From Cylindrotheca closterium (taxonomy: Eukaryota > Bacillariophyta > Bacillariophyceae > Bacillariales > Bacillariaceae), in the NCBI GenBank assembly GCA_933822405.4, contig CAKOGP040002202.1:310001-374000 (forward strand): a stretch of 64,000 nucleotides of DNA, read 5' to 3'. The notes beneath the pieces are model-generated. The model had not been told where the DNA came from. It was given only the letters and a program-made list of their open reading frames with translations, and searched no databases. Shown here piece after piece: positions 1 to 10,230 of the stretch (position 1 is the stretch's first letter; the number at the start of each line of letters is the position of its first letter). Position numbers and translations under genes: made by a program.

Positions 1-31
1 CCATCTTGCTTTAGAAATAGGCCTCCATTGC
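1..31 (-). pseudogene. Fragment of a DUF6824 gene copy at the window edge
   Basis: Read on the minus strand, these bases match the stretch of the neighbouring genes that encodes the NGGLFLKQDG part of the DUF6824 domain (compare about 181-211), with about three mismatches. The fragment follows directly after the 3' flank of the adjacent gene: the flank is the same as that after the gene at 3794-5347 up to the run cctcccctg, and then jumps into the middle of a coding domain. It therefore looks like a rearrangement junction in the tandem array rather than an intact gene. How far it extends to the left cannot be seen. Confidence 0.6.
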
Positions 32-88
32 AGGGGAGGGAGGATACAATCCATCTGGCGAGATGCTCATCGTCGGCAAATAAGGCCC

Positions 89-1527
89 CTATTTTGTCCC
101 GCCCTTCAACCGCAACGTTCGAAATGCAGCACTGACTTTCACCACCGCTACTTCACCGTTGACTGGGATCCATTTCTTCCCATCTTGCTTGAGAAATAGG
201 CCTCCGTTGCCTCTGATGACATCAACGATTTCTTTAGCAATAACCTTCTTTAAACCTTTTTGGGCCTTTTCATACTCCTTGTATCGATCGACGACCACCT
301 GCCGAAGACTTTTGTTACCTGCATGATTTTGAAAGGGAGTACCTTTGCCGAGAAGCACATCCTGTGCCGAGGGAACCCCAATGATATGCCGAAGGGGATA
401 TTTCAGACGCTCATGCTTCCGCTGTTGCTTCAGTATTCGACAATGTTCCAACTGGTCTGAAATTTCCCCATGTTCATTGACTGGGATGGATGTTGGGTCG
501 ATTCCATGTCGCCGTAAGTGTTGCAAGCACTCTTGGACGGTGCCATAATGAACTCGGGCTCTCACTTGAGTCTGCTTGTTCAAGCCATTTCTTATTATTG
601 CGACTCGATCCTTCCAAACTGAATCAGTATAGCACATGTGGAGTGCCGATATCCGCATGGGGGATCCTTCGTTCAACTTTGGCAGTTTCCAGTTGAGATC
701 AGCATTGTCCCCGCTTGTTCCTTCCGCACTCCCAGCACCCCAGCAGATAGCAACTGTCCCACGTCTTTGTATCTCCGCGTTGTCACGAAAAGCTACCATT
801 ATATTGTAAAAAGCTCTTCGAAGCTGAAAATAATTGGTTAAGTGGATATCGCACTGGCAGACGCTGAAAAAGTCAAAAGGGTTTCGAGCCAACAAGGATG
901 ACTTACCACTGCATCCGTCTTGAACAATTTCGGTACCCCCACTAGGAAATTGATGATCCTTCTTCCGCTATCGTGTGCATCTAGAAAGCGACCAGCAGCA
1001 CTATAGAGAGCATCCATGTCATCCATATCCAAATCGTCTTGAGTAATGTCCTTCGCCAGCTTGTCCTCGCCAAACAAGTCTAGTTTCATCTGAAAATGCC
1101 GTACGATCCTAAGGGCTGCCTTTTGACAGTCAAACTTCTCACATCGAAGGAAGGCGAGACAGAATTCTTGATCCCGGACATATTCCGGATCCAGCCTTTC
1201 AGCGATGTTGTAGGCTTTCTTGTCTCGCAATATATCGATTTCATTTTGGAGTCGCACCAAGCTTTCGTGAATTAATTCTTGAGTTTCTTCAGCATCGTCG
1301 TCTGGCATTCCATGGACGTCCATGTAAGCTTTTTCTCGATCGGCGACTGATAGCTTAGCCATCTGAAAGGCAATCAAGGAATCGGCGGATTGGGGATCAG
1401 AAGCATTGGGTGGCATTTGCTTGGAAAAGACATCCGCCACCTTGTCGTCAGACATCACCTTGCCGCCCTCCTCGCCATCTTTCTGAAAGTGTTTATTAGA
1501 TGCCCTAGACACCGATCCTTCATTCAT
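89..1527 (-). CDS. CRAL-TRIO (Sec14-like) + DUF6824 protein, array copy A
   Basis: Two exons, 1527-907 and 823-89, with an 83-bp GT-AG intron (906-824); 451 residues. The N-terminus is acidic. A CRAL-TRIO N-terminal helical region follows (around FCLAFLRCEKFDCQKAALR), then a Sec14-like lipid-binding fold carrying the motif RRAFYNIMVAFRDNAE, and a C-terminal DUF6824 domain from DVLLGKGTPFQNHAGN to the final AFRTLR. CRAL-TRIO domains bind and move hydrophobic lipids between membranes; the function of DUF6824 is unknown. The gene is divergent from copy B and shares a 389-bp intergenic region with it. Exon 2 ends KGGTK like copies B and C. No signal peptide or membrane segment is seen. The family assignment is from recognised motifs; a lipid ligand is inference. 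Confidence 0.85.
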
Positions 1528-1683
1528 CTCTGCAGATTGAAGTGGAAGACAGCGATGAGGTTGCCAGTATATATGATCACATTCATGCAGTAGTATATCG
1601 TGGCTGATGTAATATTACTAGCAAAATTAATTTTATATAAAATATTAAAATTATAAACAATGCGGTTTCATTGTCCACGAGCG

Positions 1684-1714
1684 CACGACATACGCACAAA
1701 CCGCAATCGCTTTT
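1684..1714 (+). promoter_or_regulatory. Shared 31-bp upstream motif, copy 1
   Basis: This 31-bp block, starting cacgacatac and containing accgcaatcg, recurs nearly unchanged upstream of copies C (3465-3495) and D (5734-5764), always on the plus strand and 200-370 bp before the start codon. Here it lies 203 bp before copy B, inside the divergent A/B intergenic region (1528-1916). It may be a regulatory element or simply duplicated flank; the sequence around it is much less alike than the block itself. Confidence 0.45.
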
Positions 1715-1916
1715 ATTTCCATTCACACACACATTTGTGAACAACAAAAAAGAAACCAAAATGAGAACATGCATATTGAATATATTCATAAATACAGGAA
1801 ATAGAATACTGTAAAAGGTATTAAAAGTTCTTCTTGCGCAACTTCAGCAGCGACGTGACCAAGCTTCATGGCCACGCATGAACCTATAGTTTTCTTCTCC
1901 AATTTCGATCTGTTGT

Positions 1917-3406
1917 ATGGGCAAAGAGCTGGTCTCTGTCGTTCCTGGCGACAAAGACTTTATGAACCATCATGACGAAAATAAGGATAACGACAAGGTC
2001 GTGGACGACGACAAGAGTGCCAACGTCTTGGCCAAACAAATGCCACCCGATGCTTCTGATCCCAAAACTGCCGACTCCTTGATTGCTACCCAAATAGCTA
2101 ACCTATCAGTCGCTGATCGAGAAAAGGCTTACATGGACGTCCATGGGATGCCAGACGACCATGCTGAAGAAACTCAAGAATTGATTCACGAAAGCTTGGT
2201 GCGACTCCAAAATGAAATCGACATGTTGCCCGACAAGAAAGCCTACATCATTGCTGACCGAATGGATTCCCAGTATACCCAGGATAGAGACTTTAGACTT
2301 GGATTCCTTCGGTGCGAGAAGTTCGATTGCCAAAAGGCAGCTCTGCGAATCATTCGCCATTTTCAGACGATTTTGGATTTGTTTGGCGAGGGCAAACTTG
2401 GAATGGACATCACCCAAGACGATTTGGATATGGATGACATGGATGCTCTCTACAGCGGCTCTGGCCGCTTTCTGAATGCATACGATAGCGGGGGAAGGAT
2501 TATCAATTTTCTAGCGGGGGTACCGAAATTGTTCAAGACGGATGCAGTGGTAAGTCGTCGTCTATGTAGATACGGTATTAGGTTGCCCCATGCTCTGCAA
2601 TCTTTCGTCGTGGTTACTTGGCTATTGCTATGTCAGTTATTGTGATATCCATCTCATTCAATACTTTTCAGCTTCGGAGGTCTTTCTACAATATAATGGT
2701 TGCTTTTCGTGACAACGCGGAGGTGCAACGGCGTGGGGCAGTTTCTGTCTGCTGGACTGTTGGGAGTGCGGAGGGAACAAGTGGGGACAATCCTGATCTC
2801 AATTGGAAACTACCAAGGTTGCATGAAGGAACTCCTATGCGGGTATCAGCAGTCCACTTGTGCTATACAGATGACACTTGGAAGGACAGAATGGCAATCA
2901 TGAGAAGCGGTTTGAGCAAGCAGCTAATAGTGCGAGTACGGCTTATTCATGGAACAATCCAAGAATGCCTGCAATATTTACGGCGACATGGAATCAACCC
3001 AGCTTGCATTCCAGTGAATGAAAACGGGGAGATTTCAGACCATTTGGAATATTGTCGTCGACTGGAGCAACAGCGGATGCATGAGCGCTTAAACTATCCC
3101 CTTCGACATAGCATTGCGGTTCCCTCGGCACAAGATGTGCTTCTCGGCAAAGGCACTCCCTTTCAGAATCACTCTGGTAACAAGAGCCTTCGGCAGGTGG
3201 TCTCGGACCGATACAAGGAGTATGAAAAAGCACAAAAAGGCGTAAAGAAGACCATAGCTGCAGAAATCGTTGATTCTGTCAGGGGCAACGGAGCCCTATT
3301 TCTAAAGCAAGACGGGAAGAAATGGATCCCGGTCAACGACGAAGTAGCGGTGGTGAAAGTCAGCGCAGCTTTTCGAACGTTGCGGCTGAAGGGCGGGACA
3401 AAGTAG
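1917..3406 (+). CDS. CRAL-TRIO (Sec14-like) + DUF6824 protein, array copy B
   Basis: Exons 1917-2549 and 2672-3406, intron 2550-2671 (122 bp, phase 0); 455 residues. Approximate domains are an acidic N-terminus (1-60), CRAL-TRIO-N helices (125-165, FLRCEKFDCQKAALRI), a Sec14-like core (185-340, with RRSFYNIMVAF after the intron) and DUF6824 (363-450, DVLLGKGTPFQNHSGN). The core ends in a family-typical segment, QECLQYLRRHGINP. The intron contains stop codons in frame, so it must be spliced for a full protein, unlike in copies C and E. Exon 2 is 735 bp in all five copies. The start is the first ATG in frame, and it aligns with the MxxELVSVV start of the paralogues. A role in lipid binding is inferred from the family; DUF6824 has no known role. 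Confidence 0.87.
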
Positions 3407-3464
3407 TGGTGGCCTCACAAGGCCCACGAGCAAGGAGTTGCCAAAACGAAATGATGTGCGGACG

Positions 3465-3495
3465 CACGACACACCTACAAACCGCAATCGCTTTT
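3465..3495 (+). promoter_or_regulatory. Shared 31-bp upstream motif, copy 2
   Basis: Second copy of the block (cacgacacac...ccgcaatcgctttt) in the B-C intergenic region, 338 bp before the most likely start of copy C (3833). It aligns with 1684-1714 without gaps and with only a few differences. Confidence 0.45.
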
Positions 3496-3793
3496 CCACC
3501 GCTAAATAATTTTCAAGCGTTTGGAGCTAAAAAACGAGAAATTGCATGAAAGATACACGTGCATTGATGTTCGCACATTGATATATATTTTATTTATATC
3601 ATCATGCGAACAATAAAAGAAAGAAAATAACTAATGATATTTATCAACGTGCGAACAATAAGAATAAAAAGCGCTACAGTATCATCAAAACAATCCCGAG
3701 AGTCATACGTGATTTGCCTGCTACCTGGCACTAGTACCGATTATACGGCACGCATTTTGCTTTCCCCGCAGCAATCCTGAGAAGTGACCACGC

Positions 3794-5347
3794 ATGCGTC
3801 CTGAAAGTTCTGCTTGCATAAATTCCAGTGAAATGAAGAGCCAATCCCTTGATATGAGTGAAGAGTTGGTCTCTGTTGTCTCTGACGACGATGACTTCAT
3901 GAATAATCTTGAGGAAAATCATCTTGAGGAAAACGAGGATGAGAGCGATAGAATCATGTTTGACGACAAGATTGCCAATGTCATTTCCAAACAAATGCCA
4001 CCCAATGCCTCTGATCCCCAAAACGTCGATTCCTTGATTGCCTTTCAGATGGCTAAGCTATCAGTGGCTGATCGAGAAAAGGCATACATGGACGTTCATG
4101 GGATACCAGATCTTGTAGAAGAATCCCCAGAACTAATTCAGAAGAGTTTGTCGGAATTGGAACACGAGATCGACATGCTACCTGACAAGAAGGCCTACAG
4201 CATCGCTGAAAGGCTGGATCCGGAATATGTTCGGGATCGAGACTTCTGTCTCGCCTTCCTTCGATGCGAGAAGTTTGACTGTCAAAAGGCAGCTCTGCGG
4301 ATCATACGACATTTTCAGACAAAACTGGATTTATTTGGTGAGGATAAACTTGCAATGGACATCACTCAAGACGATTTGGATATGGATGACATGGATGCTG
4401 TCTACAGCGGCGCTGGACGCTTTTTGAATGCATACGACAGCGGGGGGAGGATTATCAATTTTTTGGTCGGGGTACCGAAAGTGTACAAGACAGATGCAGT
4501 GGTAAGTCATCATCGTTTTCGCGATCGAGTTGGTCTATCATCTTTCTCCGTGGTTACTCGTCGGATTTCTGTACGTCAGTGTGATATCTTCGGCTCAACC
4601 ACTTATTTTCAGCTTAGAAGAGCGTTTTATAATATAATGGTTGCTTTTCGTGACAACGCGGAGGTACAACGGCGTGGAGCAGTTGCCATCGGCTGGACTG
4701 TTGGGAATGTGAATGGAACAGCTGGTGACAATGCTGATATGAACTGGAAACTACCAAGGTTGCATGAAGGGACTCCTATGCGGGCATCAGCAGTTCACTT
4801 GTGCTACACAGATGACACTTGGAAGGACAGCATGGCGGTAATGAGAAGCGGTTTGAACAAGCAGATCCAAGTGCGCGTCCGGGTTCATCACGGCACAATC
4901 CAAGAATGCATGCAACACTTACGGCGACATGGAATCAACCCAACATCCATCCCAGTCAATGAAAATGGGGAAATTTCAGACCAGTTGGAATATTGTCGTC
5001 GACTGGAGCAACTGCGGAAGCATGAGCGTCTGAAATATCCCCTTCGGCATATCATTGGGGTTCCCTCGGCACAGGATGTGCTTCTCGGCAAAGGCACTCC
5101 TTTTCAAAATCATGCTGGTAACAAAAGTCTTCGGCAGGTGGTCTCGGACCGATACAAGGAGTATGAAAAGGCCCAAAAAGGTTTAAAGAAGGTTATTGCT
5201 AAAGAAATCGTTGATGCCATCAGAGGCAACGGAGGCCTATTTCTCAAGCAAGACGGGAAGAAATGGATCCCAGTCAACGGTGAAGTAGCGGTGTTGAAAG
5301 TCAGCGCTGCTTTTCGAACGTTGCGGCTGAAGGGCGGGACAAAATAG
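3794..5347 (+). CDS. CRAL-TRIO (Sec14-like) + DUF6824 protein, array copy C
   Basis: Exons 3794-4501 and 4613-5347, intron 4502-4612. The first ATG gives 480 residues. By alignment with copy D the start may be 3833 (467 residues), and by alignment with copy E it may be 3854. CRAL-TRIO-N helices (FCLAFLRCEKFDCQKAALR), the Sec14-like core and the DUF6824 domain are all intact. The intron is 111 bp, a multiple of three, and has no stop in frame, so retention would give a protein with 37 extra residues inside the lipid-binding domain. The last part of exon 2 (5129-5319) is identical over 191 bp to copy D, a sign of recent gene conversion. The 3' flank resembles that of copies A, D and E. Confidence 0.87.
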   Translation: MRPESSACINSSEMKSQSLDMSEELVSVVSDDDDFMNNLEENHLEENEDESDRIMFDDKIANVISKQMPPNASDPQNVDSLIAFQMAKLSVADREKAYMDVHGIPDLVEESPELIQKSLSELEHEIDMLPDKKAYSIAERLDPEYVRDRDFCLAFLRCEKFDCQKAALRIIRHFQTKLDLFGEDKLAMDITQDDLDMDDMDAVYSGAGRFLNAYDSGGRIINFLVGVPKVYKTDAVVSHHRFRDRVGLSSFSVVTRRISVRQCDIFGSTTYFQLRRAFYNIMVAFRDNAEVQRRGAVAIGWTVGNVNGTAGDNADMNWKLPRLHEGTPMRASAVHLCYTDDTWKDSMAVMRSGLNKQIQVRVRVHHGTIQECMQHLRRHGINPTSIPVNENGEISDQLEYCRRLEQLRKHERLKYPLRHIIGVPSAQDVLLGKGTPFQNHAGNKSLRQVVSDRYKEYEKAQKGLKKVIAKEIVDAIRGNGGLFLKQDGKKWIPVNGEVAVLKVSAAFRTLRLKGGTK

Positions 5348-5733
5348 GGGCTCTATTTGCCGACGATGAGCATCTCGCCAGATGGATTGTATCCTCCCTC
5401 CCCTGTAAATTCATGCGACCAGTGGTTTGAAGTCAGCGATTATCTAAATTTCCCTGCGTTGCCTGTGATTTTCCGAGTGAAGCACCAAAATTAATTATTG
5501 TGGAGTTGTTTCACTGTAGGAGGATACACTCTAGTATTCTTATAAAAATATATTTTATTACTGTAGTAGTTTTATTACTGTGGTAGTACAGATGCAATAG
5601 AACTTTCACGAAAGTACTGGTACCTGTACTTGGGACCAGTACCTGTACTGTGTACTGTATTTTAGGACTTTACATTGCCCACTCCACGAGTACAAGTATA
5701 TACAGCGGTATACCGTACAATACAATTTGTTCA

Positions 5734-5764
5734 CACGACGCATGTACAGACCGCAATCGTTTTC
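5734..5764 (+). promoter_or_regulatory. Shared 31-bp upstream motif, copy 3
   Basis: Third copy (cacgacgcatg...ccgcaatcgttttc), 223 bp before the start of copy D. No equally good copy was seen upstream of copy E; only a weak resemblance (aacgcaaatcgc) occurs near 7740. Confidence 0.45.
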
Positions 5765-5986
5765 CCGATTTGAAGTACGGTACTGCGGTACTGTACAATT
5801 ACCATCTGTATATATATAGCACCGCTATTGCCGGGCTCATCATGCGATTCCATTTCGAAATGATGGTTTCTGTGGCGAAATATAATAACAATAATGAGAA
5901 TATACAGAATCAGCGGATACGGTTCTGAATAGGGTCTGAATAGGTAATAGAGTGCCAAAAGTATTGTTTGCATCGCTTCCAGCGAA

Positions 5987-7440
5987 ATGAATTGCCTGCC
6001 CAAGGATATGATTGAAGAGTCGGCCTCTGTCGTACTTCCTGACAAACACTTTTTGAATAACCTTGAGGAAAATGCCGATGAGGGCGGCCAGATGATGCAC
6101 CGGGATGGCGGCAAGGTAGCCAATGTATTTTCCAAGCAAATGCCTCCCAATGCTTCTGATCCCAAATTCGTCGATTCCTTGATTGCCTCTCAAATGGCCA
6201 AGCTATCAGTCGCTGATCGAGAAAAGGCATACATGGACGTTCACGGGATCCCAGACCTTGTGGAAGAAACCCCAGAACTGGTTCAGAAGAGTTTGTTGCT
6301 ACTCCAAAATGAGATTGATTTGTTATCCGCAAAGGAAGCCTACAATATTGCCGAACGGCTGGATCCAGATTACGTCCGGGATCGAGACTTCTGCCTCGCC
6401 TTTCTTCGATGCGAGAAGTTTGATTGTCAAAAGGCAGCTCTGCGGATCATACGACATTTTCAGACGAAACTGGATTTATTTGGTGAGGATAAGCTTGCGA
6501 TGGACATTGCCCAAGACGATTTGGATATGGACGACATGGATGCTTTGTACAGTGCCTCTGGCCGTTTTCTGAATGCATATGATAGCGGGGGTAGGGTTAT
6601 CAATTTTATAACGGGAGTACCGAAAGTGTACGAGTCGTAAGTCATCATCGTTTTCGCGATCGCAGGTGGCTCGATGCGATATTTGGCTCAACCAATTATT
6701 TTCAGCTTAGAAGAGCGTTTTACAATATAATGGTGGCTTTTCGCCACAACGCCGAGGTACAACGGCGTGGAGCAGTTACTGTCGGCTGGAATGCTGGTGG
6801 TGTGAAAGGGACAAGCTGGGACAATGCTGATCTCAACTGGAAACTACCAAAGTTGCATGAAGCAACTCCTATGCGGACATCTGCAGCCCACGGTTGCTAC
6901 ACCGATGAGGATTGGAAAGAAAAACTTGCGGTAATTACTATGGGTTTCAACAAGCAGGTCCAAGTGAGAGTCCGAATTCATTATGGCACCGTCCAAGAGT
7001 GCCTGCAACACTTACGGCGACATGGTATCGACCCAGCTTGCATCCCAGTCAACGAAAAAGGCCAAAGCACAGACCATTTGGAATATTGTCTTCGACTGGA
7101 GCAACAGCGGAAACATGAGCGTCTGAACTATCCCCTTCGGCATAGCATCGGAGTTCCCTTTCCGCAAGATGTGCTTCTCGGCAAAGGCACTCCCTTTCAG
7201 AATCACCCAGGTAATTCGAACCTTCGGCAGGTGGTCTCGGACCGATACAAGGAGTATGAAAAGGCCCAAAAAGGTTTAAAGAAGGTTATTGCTAAAGAAA
7301 TCGTTGATGCCATCAGAGGCAACGGAGGCCTATTTCTCAAGCAAGACGGGAAGAAATGGATCCCAGTCAACGGTGAAGTAGCGGTGTTGAAAGTCAGCGC
7401 TGCTTTTCGAACTTTACGGCGTAAGGGCTGGGTAACATAG
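5987..7440 (+). CDS. CRAL-TRIO + DUF6824 protein, array copy D, damaged at the exon 1 donor
   Basis: Exon 1 starts at 5987 (MNCLPKDMIEES) and exon 2 is 6706-7440. All CRAL-TRIO and DUF6824 motifs are present. Around the exon 1 end, however, the copy lacks 10 bp found in its paralogues: they end in codons for TDAV before the donor, while here the donor gtaagt at 6637 directly follows a shortened end. Using that donor puts exon 2 out of frame with an early stop; reading on without splicing stops at 6638. A weaker upstream donor at 6626 (gtgtac) would restore the frame at the cost of seven residues (about 457 aa). The gene may therefore be a recent pseudogene or use a shifted donor. The C-terminus (RRKGWVT) also differs from its paralogues. 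Confidence 0.7.
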
Positions 7441-8184
7441 TGGCCTCATATGGCCGACGATGAGTATCTCGCCAGATGGTTTGCATCCTCCCTCACCTGT
7501 AAATTCTTGCGACCTGTGGTTTGAAGTCAGCCATTATGTAAATCGCTTTGCACGTTCACTTGTCGTCTGTGGTTTCCCGCGTGAAGCATCAATCAATCAT
7601 TGGGGAGTGGTTTGACTGAATGGCTCCCACGCTGCTTTGAATATATTGTAGTACCGTAGTATAAATATACGGAGACATAACGTGCCATAAAGGCTAAAGT
7701 AGAAGAAATAGAAAGTCGACTATGAGAAGAGCTATAGAGAACGCAAATCGCATCATTATGGTTGCGGATTCATTCCATTATCCTTCTGACGACGGTCGGA
7801 CGACGGTCACCAACAGCATTGCAACCAAGTCTGATCATTTCATCCAACTTGTGTACCGGTACGAGCATACATCAAGAAATAAAGTTATTTCTTTATTTCC
7901 CTCCCACCACAGGTAGCTGGTAGTAGTAGACAATATAATAGCAAGACTCTTTTATTCCGTGATGGTCGTTTGGATCGCACGATTCATTCGCGCTATCCAC
8001 GACCAACTTCGAACTACCGCCGCACAACCCATCAGTTGTCACGCCACATTTTTCTGAACCTTTAGAAATTCCTCACGGAAGAAACCAAGCAAAAGGCGCC
8101 AGTAGGCTATCAGATAGGCCAGAATAGAGTGCCGAAAGATCTTCTTGCAACAATTCCAGTAAAATTGATAACCAGTCCCTTGAT

Positions 8185-9672
8185 ATGAGTGATGAGTTGG
8201 TGTCTGTTGTATCTGACGACAACGACTTTCTGAATGATCTTGAGGAAAATGAGGAGAACTGCAATGATGTCGCGAATGACGACGAGATTGTCAATGTCTT
8301 TTCCAAACAAATGCCACCCAATGCTTCTGATCCCAAATACGTGGATTCTTTGATTGCCTCTCAAATGGCTATGCTATCAGTCGTTGATCGAGAAAAGGCA
8401 TACATGGACGTTCATGGGATGCCAGAATTGGTACAAGAAACTCCAGAATTGATCCAGGAAAGTTTGTTGCTACTCCAAGATGAGATTGATTTGTTATCCG
8501 CTAAGGAAGCTTACAATATTGCCGAACGGCTGGATCCAGATTATGTCCGGGATCGAGACTTCTGCCTCGCCTTTCTTCGATGCGAGAAGTTTGATTGGCA
8601 AAAGGCAGCTATGCGGATCATACGACATTTTCAGACGAAACTGGATTTGTTTGGTAAGGATAAGCTTGCGATGGACATTACCCAAGACGATTTGGATATG
8701 GACGACATGGATGCTGTCTACAGCGGCGCTGGACACTTTCTGAATGCATGTGATAGCGGGGGAAGGATAATCAATTTTCTAGCCGGGGTGCCGAAAGTGT
8801 ACGAGACAGATGCAGTGGTAAGTCATCGCATATATATCTCGATCGCAGGTCGCTCCATGCTATGTCATCTTTCTCCATGGTTGCTCGTCGTTTTTATGTA
8901 CGTCAGTGCGATATCCGGCTCAACCACTTATTTTCAGCTTAGAAGAGCGTTTTACAATATAATGGTGGCTTTTCGCCACAACGCCGAGGTACAACGGCGT
9001 GGAGCAGTTATTGTCGGCTGGAATGCTGGTGGTGTGAAAGGGACAAGCTGGGACAATGCTGATGCCAACTGGAAACTGCCAAAGTTGCATGAAGCAACTC
9101 CTATGCGGGTATCAGCAGCCCACGGTTGCTACACCGATGAAGATTGGAAGGAAAAACTTGCGGTAATTACCATGGGTTGCAACGAGGAGATCCAAGTGAG
9201 ACTCCGCGTTCAACATGGCACCGTCCAAGAGTGCCTGCAACACTTACGACGACATGGGATCGACCCAGCTTGCATCCCAGTCAATGAACAAGGCGAAACT
9301 ACAGACCATTTGGAATATTGTCTTCGATTGGAGCAACAGCGGAAGCATGAGCGTCTGAACTATCCCCTTCGGCATAGCATTGGGGTTCCATTTCCACAAG
9401 ATGTGCTTCTCGGCAAAGGCCTTCCATTTCAGAATCACCCAGGTAATACGAACTTTCGGCAGGTGGTCGTCGATCGATACAAGGAATATGAAAAGGCGCA
9501 AAAAGGGTTAAAGAGGGCTATTGCTAAAGAAATCGTTGATACCATTAGGGGCAACGGAGGCCTATTCCTGAAGCAAGATGGGAAGAAGTGGGTCCCAGCC
9601 AACGATGAAGTATCGGTGTTGAAAGTCAGCGCTGCTTTTCGAACGTTACGGCTGAAGGGCGGGGTAAAGTAG
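8185..9672 (+). CDS. CRAL-TRIO (Sec14-like) + DUF6824 protein, array copy E
   Basis: Exons 8185-8817 and 8938-9672, intron 8818-8937 (120 bp, phase 0); 455 residues, the same length as copy B. The start MSDELVSVVSDD is the first ATG in frame; the upstream ATG used by copies C and D is mutated here to attg. The Sec14-like core and DUF6824 domain (DVLLGKGLPFQNHPGN) are intact. The intron is a multiple of three and open in frame, so an intron-retaining form of 495 residues is possible. It is closest to copy D in the centre of the protein (for example AAHGCYTDEDWKEKLAV) and is the last member of the array on the right. Confidence 0.87.
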   Translation: MSDELVSVVSDDNDFLNDLEENEENCNDVANDDEIVNVFSKQMPPNASDPKYVDSLIASQMAMLSVVDREKAYMDVHGMPELVQETPELIQESLLLLQDEIDLLSAKEAYNIAERLDPDYVRDRDFCLAFLRCEKFDWQKAAMRIIRHFQTKLDLFGKDKLAMDITQDDLDMDDMDAVYSGAGHFLNACDSGGRIINFLAGVPKVYETDAVVSHRIYISIAGRSMLCHLSPWLLVVFMYVSAISGSTTYFQLRRAFYNIMVAFRHNAEVQRRGAVIVGWNAGGVKGTSWDNADANWKLPKLHEATPMRVSAAHGCYTDEDWKEKLAVITMGCNEEIQVRLRVQHGTVQECLQHLRRHGIDPACIPVNEQGETTDHLEYCLRLEQQRKHERLNYPLRHSIGVPFPQDVLLGKGLPFQNHPGNTNFRQVVVDRYKEYEKAQKGLKRAIAKEIVDTIRGNGGLFLKQDGKKWVPANDEVSVLKVSAAFRTLRLKGGVK

Positions 9673-10230
9673 TGGCCGATCATGAGCATCTTGTCAGATG
9701 GAATCAAGCCTCTCTCGCCTGTAACTTCTTGCGACTAATGAAGTCAGTCTTAGCAATTTTCCAGTGGAAGCATCGCAGCCAATAATAAATCATGCAATCA
9801 CCGGGGAATTATTGTTTGACTGCATTCGAAATTGCTCCAACGGTGTTTCGATGCCACAGAATACTATTATATATATACCATAGAATAAGAAACCAGATCA
9901 ATAGACCTTTGCAATTACGTATGTTTCCACAAAATAGGAACACAAAACTTTTGTCCGTTTCGCAGAAGTAACGATAGAACAAATAGGGGGAATTCTATAA
10001 AAGTGTAGATGAAAATGGGAGCAAGGCAATAAGGTGAGCAAGGGCAACCCATAATTATAATCGACCCGAACGACCACAATAATTTAACGGTTGAGTATCT
10101 TTTTTGGTGAAACTCAAGACTGCGCGATCCTGGAATTTTTACTATTATCATCACCACTTTCCAACACCAGGAAACCATCCAAATACGCTATTTTCTGCAG
10201 TAGAATCAACACTAAGAGGATCATCAAACC
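9673..10230. other. Intergenic region, no gene seen
   Basis: 558 bp between the Sec14-DUF6824 array and the nuclease gene. The first ~100 bp still resembles the 3' flanks of the other array copies (gccgatcatgagcatc). The rest is AT-rich, with no supported gene, RNA or clear repeat. Confidence 0.6.

Noticed and set aside
7722..7916. 64-codon frame MRRAIENANRII between copies D and E
   Set aside because: No homology among array copies and no family features; likely chance.
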